Shown here: positions 22,492 through 30,501 of the stretch, piece by piece
Layout of the letters: each line of letters begins with the position of its first letter
How positions within the stretch are numbered: the first letter of the stretch is position 1
Assembly (NCBI GenBank): GCA_031292465.1
Contig: JARLHB010000062.1
Span: 1 to 31,584, forward strand
Reading direction: 5' to 3'
Source of the DNA: Ignavibacteriaceae bacterium
GTDB taxonomy: Bacteria; Bacteroidota; Ignavibacteria; Ignavibacteriales; Ignavibacteriaceae
DNA: 31,584 bases
The notes under the pieces: model-generated
The model's database searches: none
Told to the model about the DNA's origin: nothing
What the model saw: the letters and a program-made list of their open reading frames with translations, nothing else
Made by a program: the position numbers and the translations under genes

Positions 22492-23859
22492 ATGGAAAAG
22501 TTAAAAAAAATTATATTACCGGAAAAAGATATACCAGAGAATTGGTATAATATACAGGCAGATATGCCGAACCCAACATTACCGCCATTGCATCCTGTAA
22601 CCAAAAAACCGGTTGGGCCGGAGGATTTAGCGCCTCTGTTCCCTATGGAATTAATAAAACAGGAAGTATCTAAAGAAAGATGGATCGGCATTCCTGAAGA
22701 GGTACGTGATGTTTATAAAATGTGGCGGCCAAGCCCTATGTTCAGAGCATATAATTTTGAAAAACTATTAGATACTCCTGCAAAAATTTATTATAAGTAT
22801 GAAGGCGGCAGCCCTGCTGGTTCCCATAAGCCGAACACTGCTGTGCCGCAAGCATATTATAATATGAAAGAGGGAGTAACAAGATTAACTACCGAAACCG
22901 GCGCCGGGCAGTGGGGAAGCGCTTTAAGCTTTGCCTGCAATCTTTTTAATATTGACCTTGAAGTTTATATGGTTAAATTAAGTTACGAACAAAAACCATA
23001 TAGAAAATTCATGATGAATACCTGGGGAGCGAAAGTATTTTCATCTCCGACAAATTTAACAGAATCCGGAAGAAAAATTCTTGCAGAAGATCCTAATTCA
23101 CCAGGCAGCCTTGGCATTGCAATTTCCGAAGCTGTTGAAAGAGCTATTACAGCAGGTAATACAAAATATGCCCTTGGCAGTGTATTAAATCATGTGCTTA
23201 TGCATCAGACAATAATCGGCCAGGAAGCAATTAAACAATTTGAATTGGCGCAGGATTTCCCGGATATAGTAATAGGCTGCTTTGGAGGAGGCTCTAACTT
23301 TGCAGGAATCTCTTTCCCGTTTTTAGGGTTGAACTTCCGTGAAGGTAAAAAAGTAAGATGTATTGCCGCTGAGCCGGCTTCATGTCCAAAGCTTACAAAA
23401 GGACAATTCAGATATGATTTTGGAGATACAGCAGGTTTTACACCTCTAATACCTATGTACACCCTGGGGCATTCGTTTATCCCGGAATCAATTCACGCAG
23501 GCGGGCTGCGTTATCATGGGGCAGGTGCTTTAGTCAGCCAATTGTTAAAGGATAAACTAATTGAAGCACAGGATTTCCATCAGCTTGAATGCTTTGATGC
23601 AGGCATTAAATTTGCCAGAACAGAAGGCATAATTCCGGCTCCTGAATCAACACACGCGATTGCCTGCGTTGTAAAGGAAGCTTTAAAGGCTAAAGCAGAA
23701 GGTAAAGAAAAAACTATCCTGTTTAATTTAAGCGGCCATGGCTATTTTGATATGAGCTCATACGATTTATATTTATCAGGTAAATTAGTGGAACATCATC
23801 TTACCGAGAAAGAATTATACGCTGATTTGGAAAAATTAGATACCCCTGTAATTCCTTAA
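22492..23859 (+). CDS. trpB: Tryptophan synthase beta chain, TrpB2 type
   Basis: A 455-residue PLP enzyme of the TrpB2 class, longer than the classical TrpB (about 400 residues) and with the extra N-terminal extension typical of that class (IPENWYNIQADMP, LPPLHPVTKKPVGPEDL). The cofactor lysine is K113 in GGSPAGSHKPNTA, the catalytic Glu is E134 in TTETGAGQWG, and the phosphate-binding loop is CFGGGSNF (262-269). WRPSPMFRA (78-86) is the substrate-side loop. TrpB2 enzymes condense indole with serine and usually lack the residues needed to pair with TrpA. There is no trpA or other trp gene next to it, which fits a stand-alone indole-salvage role. The sequence upstream may be a structured leader, and a strong terminator follows. 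Confidence 0.95.
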   Translation: MEKLKKIILPEKDIPENWYNIQADMPNPTLPPLHPVTKKPVGPEDLAPLFPMELIKQEVSKERWIGIPEEVRDVYKMWRPSPMFRAYNFEKLLDTPAKIYYKYEGGSPAGSHKPNTAVPQAYYNMKEGVTRLTTETGAGQWGSALSFACNLFNIDLEVYMVKLSYEQKPYRKFMMNTWGAKVFSSPTNLTESGRKILAEDPNSPGSLGIAISEAVERAITAGNTKYALGSVLNHVLMHQTIIGQEAIKQFELAQDFPDIVIGCFGGGSNFAGISFPFLGLNFREGKKVRCIAAEPASCPKLTKGQFRYDFGDTAGFTPLIPMYTLGHSFIPESIHAGGLRYHGAGALVSQLLKDKLIEAQDFHQLECFDAGIKFARTEGIIPAPESTHAIACVVKEALKAKAEGKEKTILFNLSGHGYFDMSSYDLYLSGKLVEHHLTEKELYADLEKLDTPVIP

Positions 23860-23864
23860 TTATT

Positions 23865-23890
23865 AAAGGGCGGCTTAACCGCCGCCCTTT
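23865..23890. terminator. Bidirectional terminator between trpB and yceI
   Basis: AAAGGGCGGC (23865-23874) pairs perfectly with GCCGCCCTTT (23881-23890) across a six-base loop, with T-rich sequence on both sides (TTTAAATAAATTTTT on plus, TTTAATAATT on minus). It sits between convergent genes and can serve both. Confidence 0.85.
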
Positions 23891-23913
23891 AAATAAATTT
23901 TTATAAAAATCTT

Positions 23914-24552
23914 TTAAAATTTATTAGTCCCTACAATATTAACCCCAATATCGATATTATCGGAGACTCTTTTTCCTAAAATCATGTTTTGTACATTAAA
24001 TTTAGATAAGGTTATACTAAAATTTCCTGTAACGCCAACAAGGTCGCCGGGTTCACGCGCCTGTGTAGCAGCGCTTTCATCAAGATACATCATTGTTACT
24101 TCAGCCTGAATCTCTTTTGTAACGCCATGTAAATAAAAGTCGCCGATTACTTTTACTGTAAGTTTATTTGGTGCAGTCTTTTTAACTTCGATAACTTTTT
24201 TAATTTTAAATGATATTACAGGATATTTCTCAGCATCAAGCCATTTGGGTTCCTTTAAGTCTTTATCCCTCATCTTTATCCCTGTTTTCAGGGATTCAGT
24301 GGGCAGGGAAATTTCGCCTTTCAATGTATTCTTCAAATCTTTAATATTAAAAGAAACCTGTCCGCTTATTTCTGTTGTTAATCCGTCAACTTCATCAAAC
24401 GGGGTAATACTGTGAAAAGTTGCCTGGTTTCTGCCCTTATCATCTTTAAATGAAAATGTTTGCGTCCCTTTTGCCTTTACATCAAAACCCTGAGGCAGAG
24501 CCGAAATAGAGCATACAACTATTAAAAGGAGTGCATTAAGAATTAATTTCAT
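23914..24552 (-). CDS. yceI: YceI family periplasmic lipid-binding-like protein
   Basis: A 212-residue exported protein. I start it at ATG 24552, giving the signal peptide MKLILNALLLIVVCSISALPQG; a frame open to 24732 exists, but it would bury this signal sequence and it overlaps another gene. AAGGA lies ten bases upstream of the chosen ATG. The mature part shows the YceI lipocalin-like pattern: FSFKDDKGRNQATFHSITPF, GQVSFNIKDLKNTLKGEISLP, MRDKDLKEPKWLDAEKYPVISFKIK (the most conserved stretch), GDFYLHGVTKEIQAEV and ISLSKFNVQ-like ITLSKFNVQNM. Family members bind polyisoprenoid or amphipathic ligands in the periplasm; the ligand here is unknown. It overlaps the upstream small membrane-protein gene by 17 bases, implying coupled translation. 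Confidence 0.9.
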   Translation of the reverse strand: MKLILNALLLIVVCSISALPQGFDVKAKGTQTFSFKDDKGRNQATFHSITPFDEVDGLTTEISGQVSFNIKDLKNTLKGEISLPTESLKTGIKMRDKDLKEPKWLDAEKYPVISFKIKKVIEVKKTAPNKLTVKVIGDFYLHGVTKEIQAEVTMMYLDESAATQAREPGDLVGVTGNFSITLSKFNVQNMILGKRVSDNIDIGVNIVGTNKF

Positions 24553-24829
24553 TTTGAGTTTTCCTTTTATCTTTGAATAAGAAGAATAATACCGCTGAAG
24601 AAATAATGCTGACTGCAGAGATGGCAAGAGTGAAATCCAATCCCAAAATAAATTTATTCTGCCATTCTTTGTATGTTGTTCCGAATAAGGGATCTTTCTT
24701 TTCCACCAGCACTTGTGTCTGTGTAAAAACATAAGTGCCGTTAATTATCCAAATAATAAAAACTAATAGTATGAAGATTATACATATTGCAAATGTAATT
24801 TTTTGTTTTTTGTTGAAGTGTATTGTCAT
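24536..24829 (-). CDS. Small two-pass membrane protein, unknown
   Basis: A 97-residue protein starting at ATG 24829 (MTIHFNKKQKITFAICIIF); the frame is open further upstream to 24943, but that sequence is low-complexity and hydrophobic with no better start. Two hydrophobic segments are visible, about residues 11-30 and 62-85, flanking a polar loop (TQTQVLVEKKDPLFGTTYKEWQ) expected outside the membrane, with a basic C-terminal tail KDKRKTQNEINS. No family recognised. Its 3' end overlaps the first 17 bases of yceI, so it is translated from the same mRNA and may be a membrane partner of the YceI protein, by analogy with YceI/cytochrome b561-type pairings. There are no heme-ligand histidines in its membrane segments, so it is not a b561. 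Confidence 0.7.
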   Translation of the reverse strand: MTIHFNKKQKITFAICIIFILLVFIIWIINGTYVFTQTQVLVEKKDPLFGTTYKEWQNKFILGLDFTLAISAVSIISSAVLFFLFKDKRKTQNEINS

Positions 24830-25045
24830 ATAATAAAACCCGGCTTTTTGAAAAATATATCTTATTATGAATAACAGATTCTTAGCGTCAGAAAGTAATA
24901 AAAGATATATAATTATTTTTAAGAAAATTAAGACAAAAGGCACATTCAGGCAGGCGGCTATGTTTTATATCAAAAGAATAGTTTATAATTTTAGGCATAA
25001 AATTTAACATATACTATATTTATACAGTTTTAATGCGGTGTTTAT

Positions 25046-26257
25046 ATGAATAATTTTAAAACATATCAGGTTGCAATTATCGGCGGGGGGATTATAGGCA
25101 CCTCAACAGCGCTAAATTTACTTAAAATCAGGGATGTTTCGGTTATTGTAATTGAGGCAGAAGAAAAATTGGCCGCCCATCAAACAGGCCATAACAGCGG
25201 AGTAATACATTCTGGGATATATTATAAGCCCGGTTCCCTGAAAGCGCAGAATTGTACTGTCGGCAGGGAAATGATGTATAAATTCTGCGAGGAGCAAGGG
25301 ATAAAGCATGAGCGCTGCGGGAAAATAATAATAGCCGTGAAACCAAATGAAATTCATTTGCTGGATGAACTGGAACTGAGAGGCAAAGCAAACGGACTTA
25401 AGGGCTTAAAGCGTTTACAGCCAGAAGAGATAAAAGAACATGAACCGTCTGTTTCATGCATAGCCGGACTGTTTGTTCCCGAAACCGGGATTGTAGATTA
25501 TACGCAGGTTACAGATGCATTCGGGGACTTAATTTTAAAATCAGGCGGCGCATTTAAAAAGAACAGCGAATTTTTATCTTTGGAAAAAGATGGTAATGAC
25601 TTAATTCTTAAAACTTCAAATGGCGATATACGGACAAAATTTTTAGTTAATTGCGCCGGCTTGTATTCTGACCGGATAGCAAAGCTTTGCGGAGTTAATC
25701 CCGGGCTTCAAATTATTCCATTTAGAGGAGAATATTATAAATTAAGAATTAAAAGTGAGAATCTGGTAAAGAATTTGGTTTACCCTGTTCCAGATCCTGA
25801 TTTCCCTTTCCTTGGCGTTCACTTTACAAGAATGATAAAAGGAGGGGTAGAGGCGGGGCCAAATGCAGTTCTGGCTTTTAAACGCGAGGGATATTTGAAA
25901 AAGAACTTCTCCGTTGCCGATGTTTCCCGGATGTTGTTATATCCCGGTTTTTGGAAGATGGCTGCTAAATATTATAAAATGGGATTCGGAGAGTTTTACA
26001 GGTCATATAATAAAACTGCATTTGTAAAAGCTTTGCAGAAGTTGATTCCAGAAATTGGTTACGAGGATGTTTATCCTGCCGGCAGTGGTGTACGTGCGCA
26101 GGCGCTTGAACCGGACGGCAGGCTTGTTGACGATTTTAGGATAGTAGAAGCTGAAAAAATGATTCATGTCCTGAATGCACCGTCTCCGGCGGCTACTGCT
26201 TCGTTAAGCATAGGCAAAACAATTGCGGAAAAAATAATCAGCAGAATTTCAGATTAA
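25046..26257 (+). CDS. lhgO: L-2-hydroxyglutarate oxidase (LhgO/DAAO-type flavoprotein)
   Basis: A 403-residue FAD-dependent oxidoreductase of the DAO superfamily. VAIIGGGIIGTSTALNLL (9-26) is the FAD motif. GHNSGVIHSGIYYKPGSLKA (48-67) is the LhgO signature, and CAGLYSDRIAKLCG, PFRGEYYKL and LGVHFTRMIKGGVEAGPNAV complete the family pattern. The C-terminal FAD loop is PAGSGVRAQALEPDGRLVDDF. LhgO oxidises L-2-hydroxyglutarate to 2-oxoglutarate and passes electrons to the quinone pool, which clears a side product of malate or lactate dehydrogenase activity. The length is normal (about 400). The start ATG has an AT-rich leader. It converges with the nicotinamidase-like gene with only 8 bases between the stops. 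Confidence 0.94.
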   Translation: MNNFKTYQVAIIGGGIIGTSTALNLLKIRDVSVIVIEAEEKLAAHQTGHNSGVIHSGIYYKPGSLKAQNCTVGREMMYKFCEEQGIKHERCGKIIIAVKPNEIHLLDELELRGKANGLKGLKRLQPEEIKEHEPSVSCIAGLFVPETGIVDYTQVTDAFGDLILKSGGAFKKNSEFLSLEKDGNDLILKTSNGDIRTKFLVNCAGLYSDRIAKLCGVNPGLQIIPFRGEYYKLRIKSENLVKNLVYPVPDPDFPFLGVHFTRMIKGGVEAGPNAVLAFKREGYLKKNFSVADVSRMLLYPGFWKMAAKYYKMGFGEFYRSYNKTAFVKALQKLIPEIGYEDVYPAGSGVRAQALEPDGRLVDDFRIVEAEKMIHVLNAPSPAATASLSIGKTIAEKIISRISD

Positions 26258-26265
26258 GATTCCAT

Positions 26266-27309
26266 TCAAAGCTGTATTCCCGGCCAGGATTCTATCGGAT
26301 CAGTGGAGTGGACTATATGCATTCCTGCAGCAGCAAATTTTTTGAAGGCTTTATCGGCTTCATCAGTGTAATCTATAACGCCGGGAATAACAACAGGCGA
26401 TGTGCAGTCCTCAAGCAGGTAAACTTTTTGTGTAAGATGTTTTTTGTTTAAAAGAAAATCCCTTAAAAGATCGTCAATTGTCCACGCAACGCAATGGCTC
26501 TTTGCCTCTCCTGTAATTATTATTACATCATAGTCCATCAGTTTATTAATTAACTGAGTGTTTTTGCTTGCAATTTTCTTCCCGTCAACTCTTTCTTTTA
26601 CTTCAGGGCCGAATACGGAATAATGCTCGCTTAACGGGTTATTACCTTTTAATTGAATATCGGGCTGGCAGCAACGGGCTATACTGTGGAAAAATACGGT
26701 TTCTTCAAAAGAAGAAGCAAGGGCATAGCCTATACCGCCAAGCATGGCATGATAGGGCCAAACTGTTAAATTATATTTACCGCCCTCTTTCAATTTTTTT
26801 GTGTAATGAAGGAGAAAACTTTCAGCCTGCCCTTCTTCCATATTCAGAAAATCATTTACCGCCGGATTTGTTTTCCATAAGCCTTTTTCAACATCGTCTG
26901 CGGAAATTAATGTGTAAGGAGACGGGTGTTCTCCCTTTTCATTAACTAAAAATATGGAATGAAATATTTGCAGCGGCTGATGGGTATCCATTGTAGGAAT
27001 TATCTCTGTAATTATATCCAGATTTTTATATATAAATTCGCAAAGGCGCTTTGTATCTTCCACAGCACCATTACCTGAACGGCCGCTGACAAAAAGTTCA
27101 TACCCGGGAGCGCAAAATGTATTCTGCATATCAACTGCAAGAAGACAAATTTTATATTTATCGCTTGCTGATGGCTTTATACTATTGTTTATAGCATACT
27201 TTGAGGCTTTTCCTGCAATCTTTTCATAATCAACTTTTCTTACTTTTCCGGCTTCATCCGGATTAAAAAAATCCGGTAAGGCCAGTCTGCTATTATTTCT
27301 TTTATCCAT
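26266..27309 (-). CDS. Nicotinamidase/isochorismatase-like cysteine hydrolase, long form
   Basis: A 347-residue member of the isochorismatase-like superfamily. The catalytic Asp is D60 in LLAVDMQNTFCAPG, the metal site is D108/H110 in TMDTHQPLQIFH with H117, and the nucleophile is C273 in TGEAKSHCVAWTIDDLL. It is longer than ordinary PncA (about 210 residues): about 50 extra residues precede the domain (RLALPDFFNPDEAGKVRKVDYEKI), and there is an insert around TVWPYHAMLGGIGYALASSFEETVFFHSIAR. Nicotinamide deamidation in NAD salvage is plausible but unproven, so no symbol is given. The ATG at 27309 is preceded by GGGA. It faces tal-pgi across a 302-base divergent gap. Confidence 0.87.
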   Translation of the reverse strand: MDKRNNSRLALPDFFNPDEAGKVRKVDYEKIAGKASKYAINNSIKPSASDKYKICLLAVDMQNTFCAPGYELFVSGRSGNGAVEDTKRLCEFIYKNLDIITEIIPTMDTHQPLQIFHSIFLVNEKGEHPSPYTLISADDVEKGLWKTNPAVNDFLNMEEGQAESFLLHYTKKLKEGGKYNLTVWPYHAMLGGIGYALASSFEETVFFHSIARCCQPDIQLKGNNPLSEHYSVFGPEVKERVDGKKIASKNTQLINKLMDYDVIIITGEAKSHCVAWTIDDLLRDFLLNKKHLTQKVYLLEDCTSPVVIPGVIDYTDEADKAFKKFAAAGMHIVHSTDPIESWPGIQL

Positions 27310-27611
27310 AGTCCCAGCAAAAATGATTTTAAATGTTTAAAGTTAATATTACTTATTGATATAAGTTACAATGCCTTGACGCGATCATCCGTATCTTAAT
27401 TAATATTAAAATTGAAAATATTATTCCGCTGCCGAAAAAAATGAATTAATAAATTAATGCGCAATAAAAAAAGTTGCGCTTATTTATTTTTAAGCTAAAA
27501 TGAATATTAATAAATAGTCTTGTATATTTCATCCTACAATTTTTGGCTTACTAATAATTTATTGCCGGCAAAGATAACCCGGCGAGTTAAAATTTTAAGG
27601 AGTATTGAATA
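27310..27611. other. 302-base divergent intergenic region before tal-pgi
   Basis: It must contain the promoters for the nicotinamidase-like gene (minus) and for tal-pgi (plus). A hairpin GCGCAA / TTGCGC (27459-27464 and 27474-27479, nine-base A-rich loop) is followed on plus by a T-rich run (TTATTTATTTTT), so it could be an attenuator or operator. TATATTTC at about 27522-27529 on plus is one mismatch from the -7 box. An excellent Shine-Dalgarno (AAGGAG) precedes the tal-pgi start. No gene is seen. Confidence 0.6.
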
Positions 27612-30461
27612 ATGAGCACATTAACGGAATTGTTAAATTACGGCCAGAGTTATTGGCTTGATAACCTGACACGCGCAAAAATAAAGAATGGCGAACTTAA
27701 AAAACGGGTTACACAGCAGGGTTTACGCGGAATAACTTCCAATCCAAGTATCTTCAACAAAGCTATTACAGCAAGTAAAGATTATGATGCACAGATAAAG
27801 CAATTGATTTCTCAGGGAAAAGGCGTACATGAAATATATGAAGCGCTTACTATTAAAGACGTTCAGGATGCATGTGATATTCTTCGTCCTGTTTATGATG
27901 AATCCGACGGAGTGGATGGATTTGTAAGTATTGAAGTTTCGCCTTATCTGGCAAATGATTCTGAAGGGACTAAGGCAGAAGCAAGAAGATTGTACAAAGA
28001 AGTAAACCGCCCGAATTGCTACATAAAGATTCCCGGTACCGATGCTTGTGTCGGAGCAATTGAAGAAGTTCTTTATGAAGGAATAAATGTTAATGTAACT
28101 TTATTGTTCTCAATCCAGAGTTATGAAGCTGTGGCTAAAGCATATGTAAACGCCCTTGAACGCCGGGTTGCAGAAAATAAGCCGGTAAAGGACTTAAGAT
28201 CGGTTGCAAGCTTTTTCTTAAGCCGTATGGATGTATTAACAGATCAATTACTTGCTCAGCTTATTATTCCGACGGGTACGGCAGCAGAAAATGATGCAGT
28301 TAGGCCGGAACAATTATTTGGCAAAGCTGCAGTGGCAAATGCCAAACTTGCTTATCAAAGCTACAAGAAGATATTCAGCGGGGAGAAATGGAATAAGTTA
28401 GCTGAACATAGAGCAAAAGTTCAACGTCCGCTTTGGGCAAGCACAAGTACAAAAAATCCGCTTTATAATGATGTAAAATATGTCGAGCCTTTAATCGGCC
28501 CCGATACTGTTAATACCCTGCCGGACGAAACAATAGATGCATTTGCTGATCACGGTAAACTTGAAGCTAACACAATTGAAAAGGATCTGGATGAAGCCCG
28601 TAAAATTATTAGTGATTTGAATAAACTTGGTATAGATCTCGGTTTAGTTACTACACAGTTGCTGAATGAAGGTGTACAAAAATTCATTGAACCTTATGAC
28701 AACCTGATGAAGTCTCTTACGCTTAAACGCAGTGAAATATTAGTTGACAACATCGGGAAGCAGACAATCAGTTACGGCAAATCAAAATCACAGGTATCTG
28801 CTGCGTTCAAAGCACTTAATGAAATGCAGCTTACAAGGCGTTTGTTTGCTAAGGACCCATATTTGTGGTCATCTGATAAAGAACAGATTGAGGAAATAAA
28901 AATCAGAATCGGCTGGCTTGACAGTGCTCAATATTTCTTAAGCAGAGCGGGAGAAATTGAACAGCTTGTTAAGGAAGTAAAGGCAGCTAAATATAAATAT
29001 GTTGTTTTACTCGGTATGGGAGGAAGCAGCTTATGCCCTGAAGTTTCCAAGCAGACATTTGGCTCAAAGCCCGGGTATCCCGAATTGTTTGTCCTTGATA
29101 ATACCGACCCTGCAGCAGTAAAAGATATTGAATCAAGAATTGATTTAAGCAAATCGTTGTTTGTTGTATCAAGCAAATCAGGAACGACATTAGAAACGTC
29201 AAGCTTTCATCATTATTTCTATGAGCAGACAAAGAAAGCGGTGGGCGATTCGGCGGGAGATCATTTTGTTGCAATAACAGATCCTAATACATCCTTAACT
29301 AAGGAAGCTACGGAACAGAAATTCCGCCATGTGTTTGATAACCCGGTTGAATTCGGCGGAAGATATTCTGCACTATCGTTTTTCGGACTTGTACCGATGG
29401 CGTTAATCGGGATTGATATTAAAAAGATTCTTAATAATTCTTACCAGATGCAGCTTAGTTCAGGTCCGTTAGTGCCGGTTGAAGTTAATCCGGGTGTAAG
29501 CCTTGGCGCATTTTTAGGAATAAATTTCAAGCTCGGCAGAGATAAAATTACTTTTATTATGTCTAAGTCTATCAGCTCTTTTGGTTTATGGGTTGAGCAG
29601 TTGATTGCAGAAAGTACCGGGAAAACAGGCAAAGGGCTTATACCGGTTGAAAGTGAAAAGATTGGCGGTCCTGCAAATTATTCTAATGACAGGATCTTTG
29701 TTCATATTTACACTTCAACCGACGATTCAAAAGCAGATGCACGCAAGATTGCCGATCTGGAAAAAGCAGGTCATCCGGTTGTAAGGATTGAGATAAAAGA
29801 TAAGCTTGCTCTTGGCGCTGAATATTTACGCTGGGAAGTTGCAACAGCGGCTGCAAGCGTTGTTATGGGAATAGATGCTTTCGATCAGCCTAACGTTGCA
29901 GAAAGTAAAAAGAATTCAAATGATCTTCTTGCAGAATGGAAAGTAAAAGGAAACTTTGGCGAAGGTGATCCCGTAGTTTCAAATAACGGCATTTCTATTT
30001 TTGTCGAAGAGTCTGCTAAATGGTTATTTGAAGGGCATAGGAAAACAGTTAAAGATTTTCTTGGAGCTTATGTAAAACTGGCTGAGTCACCTGATTATAT
30101 TTCCATGCTTGCATACCTGCTGCAAACGCCTGTACGCGAAAAATTATTCCAGACAATCAGAATTAATTTAAGAGACCGCTTTAAAGTTGCTACTACGCTT
30201 GGTTATGGGCCAAGATACCTGCACTCTACCGGGCAGCTTCATAAGGGCGGCGCTAATACAGGCTTGTTTTTACTCTTTACTGCCGATACAAAAGTGCAGG
30301 CGGGTATCCCTGGAAAAGAATTCGGATTTGAAACTCTTCAGCGCGCACAGGCACTAGGTGATTTCCGCTCTTTAAGCAGCCATGAAAGAAGAGTTGTAAG
30401 AATTCATCTTGGCAGTGATGTTGAAAGCGGATTGAAAAAGCTTGTGGAAATCTTAAAGTGA
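27612..30461 (+). CDS. tal-pgi: Bifunctional transaldolase / glucose-6-phosphate isomerase
   Basis: A 949-residue natural fusion. The N-terminal half (about 1-370) is transaldolase: LRGITSNPSIFNKAI (38-52), DGFVSIEVSPYLA, and the Schiff-base lysine K139 in NCYIKIPGTDACVGA, then NVTLLFS. The C-terminal half (about 400-949) is phosphoglucose isomerase, with LLGMGGSSLCPEV (466-478), VVSSKSGTTLETSSFHHYF and the late RYLHSTGQLHKGG segment with its active-site His/Lys environment. Transaldolase swaps C3 units in the pentose phosphate pathway and PGI interconverts G6P and F6P, so the fusion joins both pathways at their shared fructose-6-phosphate. AAGGAG lies nine bases before the ATG. zwf follows after 40 bases, suggesting one operon. 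Confidence 0.96.
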   Translation: MSTLTELLNYGQSYWLDNLTRAKIKNGELKKRVTQQGLRGITSNPSIFNKAITASKDYDAQIKQLISQGKGVHEIYEALTIKDVQDACDILRPVYDESDGVDGFVSIEVSPYLANDSEGTKAEARRLYKEVNRPNCYIKIPGTDACVGAIEEVLYEGINVNVTLLFSIQSYEAVAKAYVNALERRVAENKPVKDLRSVASFFLSRMDVLTDQLLAQLIIPTGTAAENDAVRPEQLFGKAAVANAKLAYQSYKKIFSGEKWNKLAEHRAKVQRPLWASTSTKNPLYNDVKYVEPLIGPDTVNTLPDETIDAFADHGKLEANTIEKDLDEARKIISDLNKLGIDLGLVTTQLLNEGVQKFIEPYDNLMKSLTLKRSEILVDNIGKQTISYGKSKSQVSAAFKALNEMQLTRRLFAKDPYLWSSDKEQIEEIKIRIGWLDSAQYFLSRAGEIEQLVKEVKAAKYKYVVLLGMGGSSLCPEVSKQTFGSKPGYPELFVLDNTDPAAVKDIESRIDLSKSLFVVSSKSGTTLETSSFHHYFYEQTKKAVGDSAGDHFVAITDPNTSLTKEATEQKFRHVFDNPVEFGGRYSALSFFGLVPMALIGIDIKKILNNSYQMQLSSGPLVPVEVNPGVSLGAFLGINFKLGRDKITFIMSKSISSFGLWVEQLIAESTGKTGKGLIPVESEKIGGPANYSNDRIFVHIYTSTDDSKADARKIADLEKAGHPVVRIEIKDKLALGAEYLRWEVATAAASVVMGIDAFDQPNVAESKKNSNDLLAEWKVKGNFGEGDPVVSNNGISIFVEESAKWLFEGHRKTVKDFLGAYVKLAESPDYISMLAYLLQTPVREKLFQTIRINLRDRFKVATTLGYGPRYLHSTGQLHKGGANTGLFLLFTADTKVQAGIPGKEFGFETLQRAQALGDFRSLSSHERRVVRIHLGSDVESGLKKLVEILK

Positions 30462-30501
30462 TTTCTTTGCAGGTATTTATTGATGCATCATAGAGGATAT
30501 T

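Noticed and set aside
24553..24732. N-terminal extension of YceI (frame open to 24732)
   Set aside because: It would place 60 residues before an obvious signal peptide and overlaps the membrane-protein gene. The ATG at 24552 has its own AAGGA.
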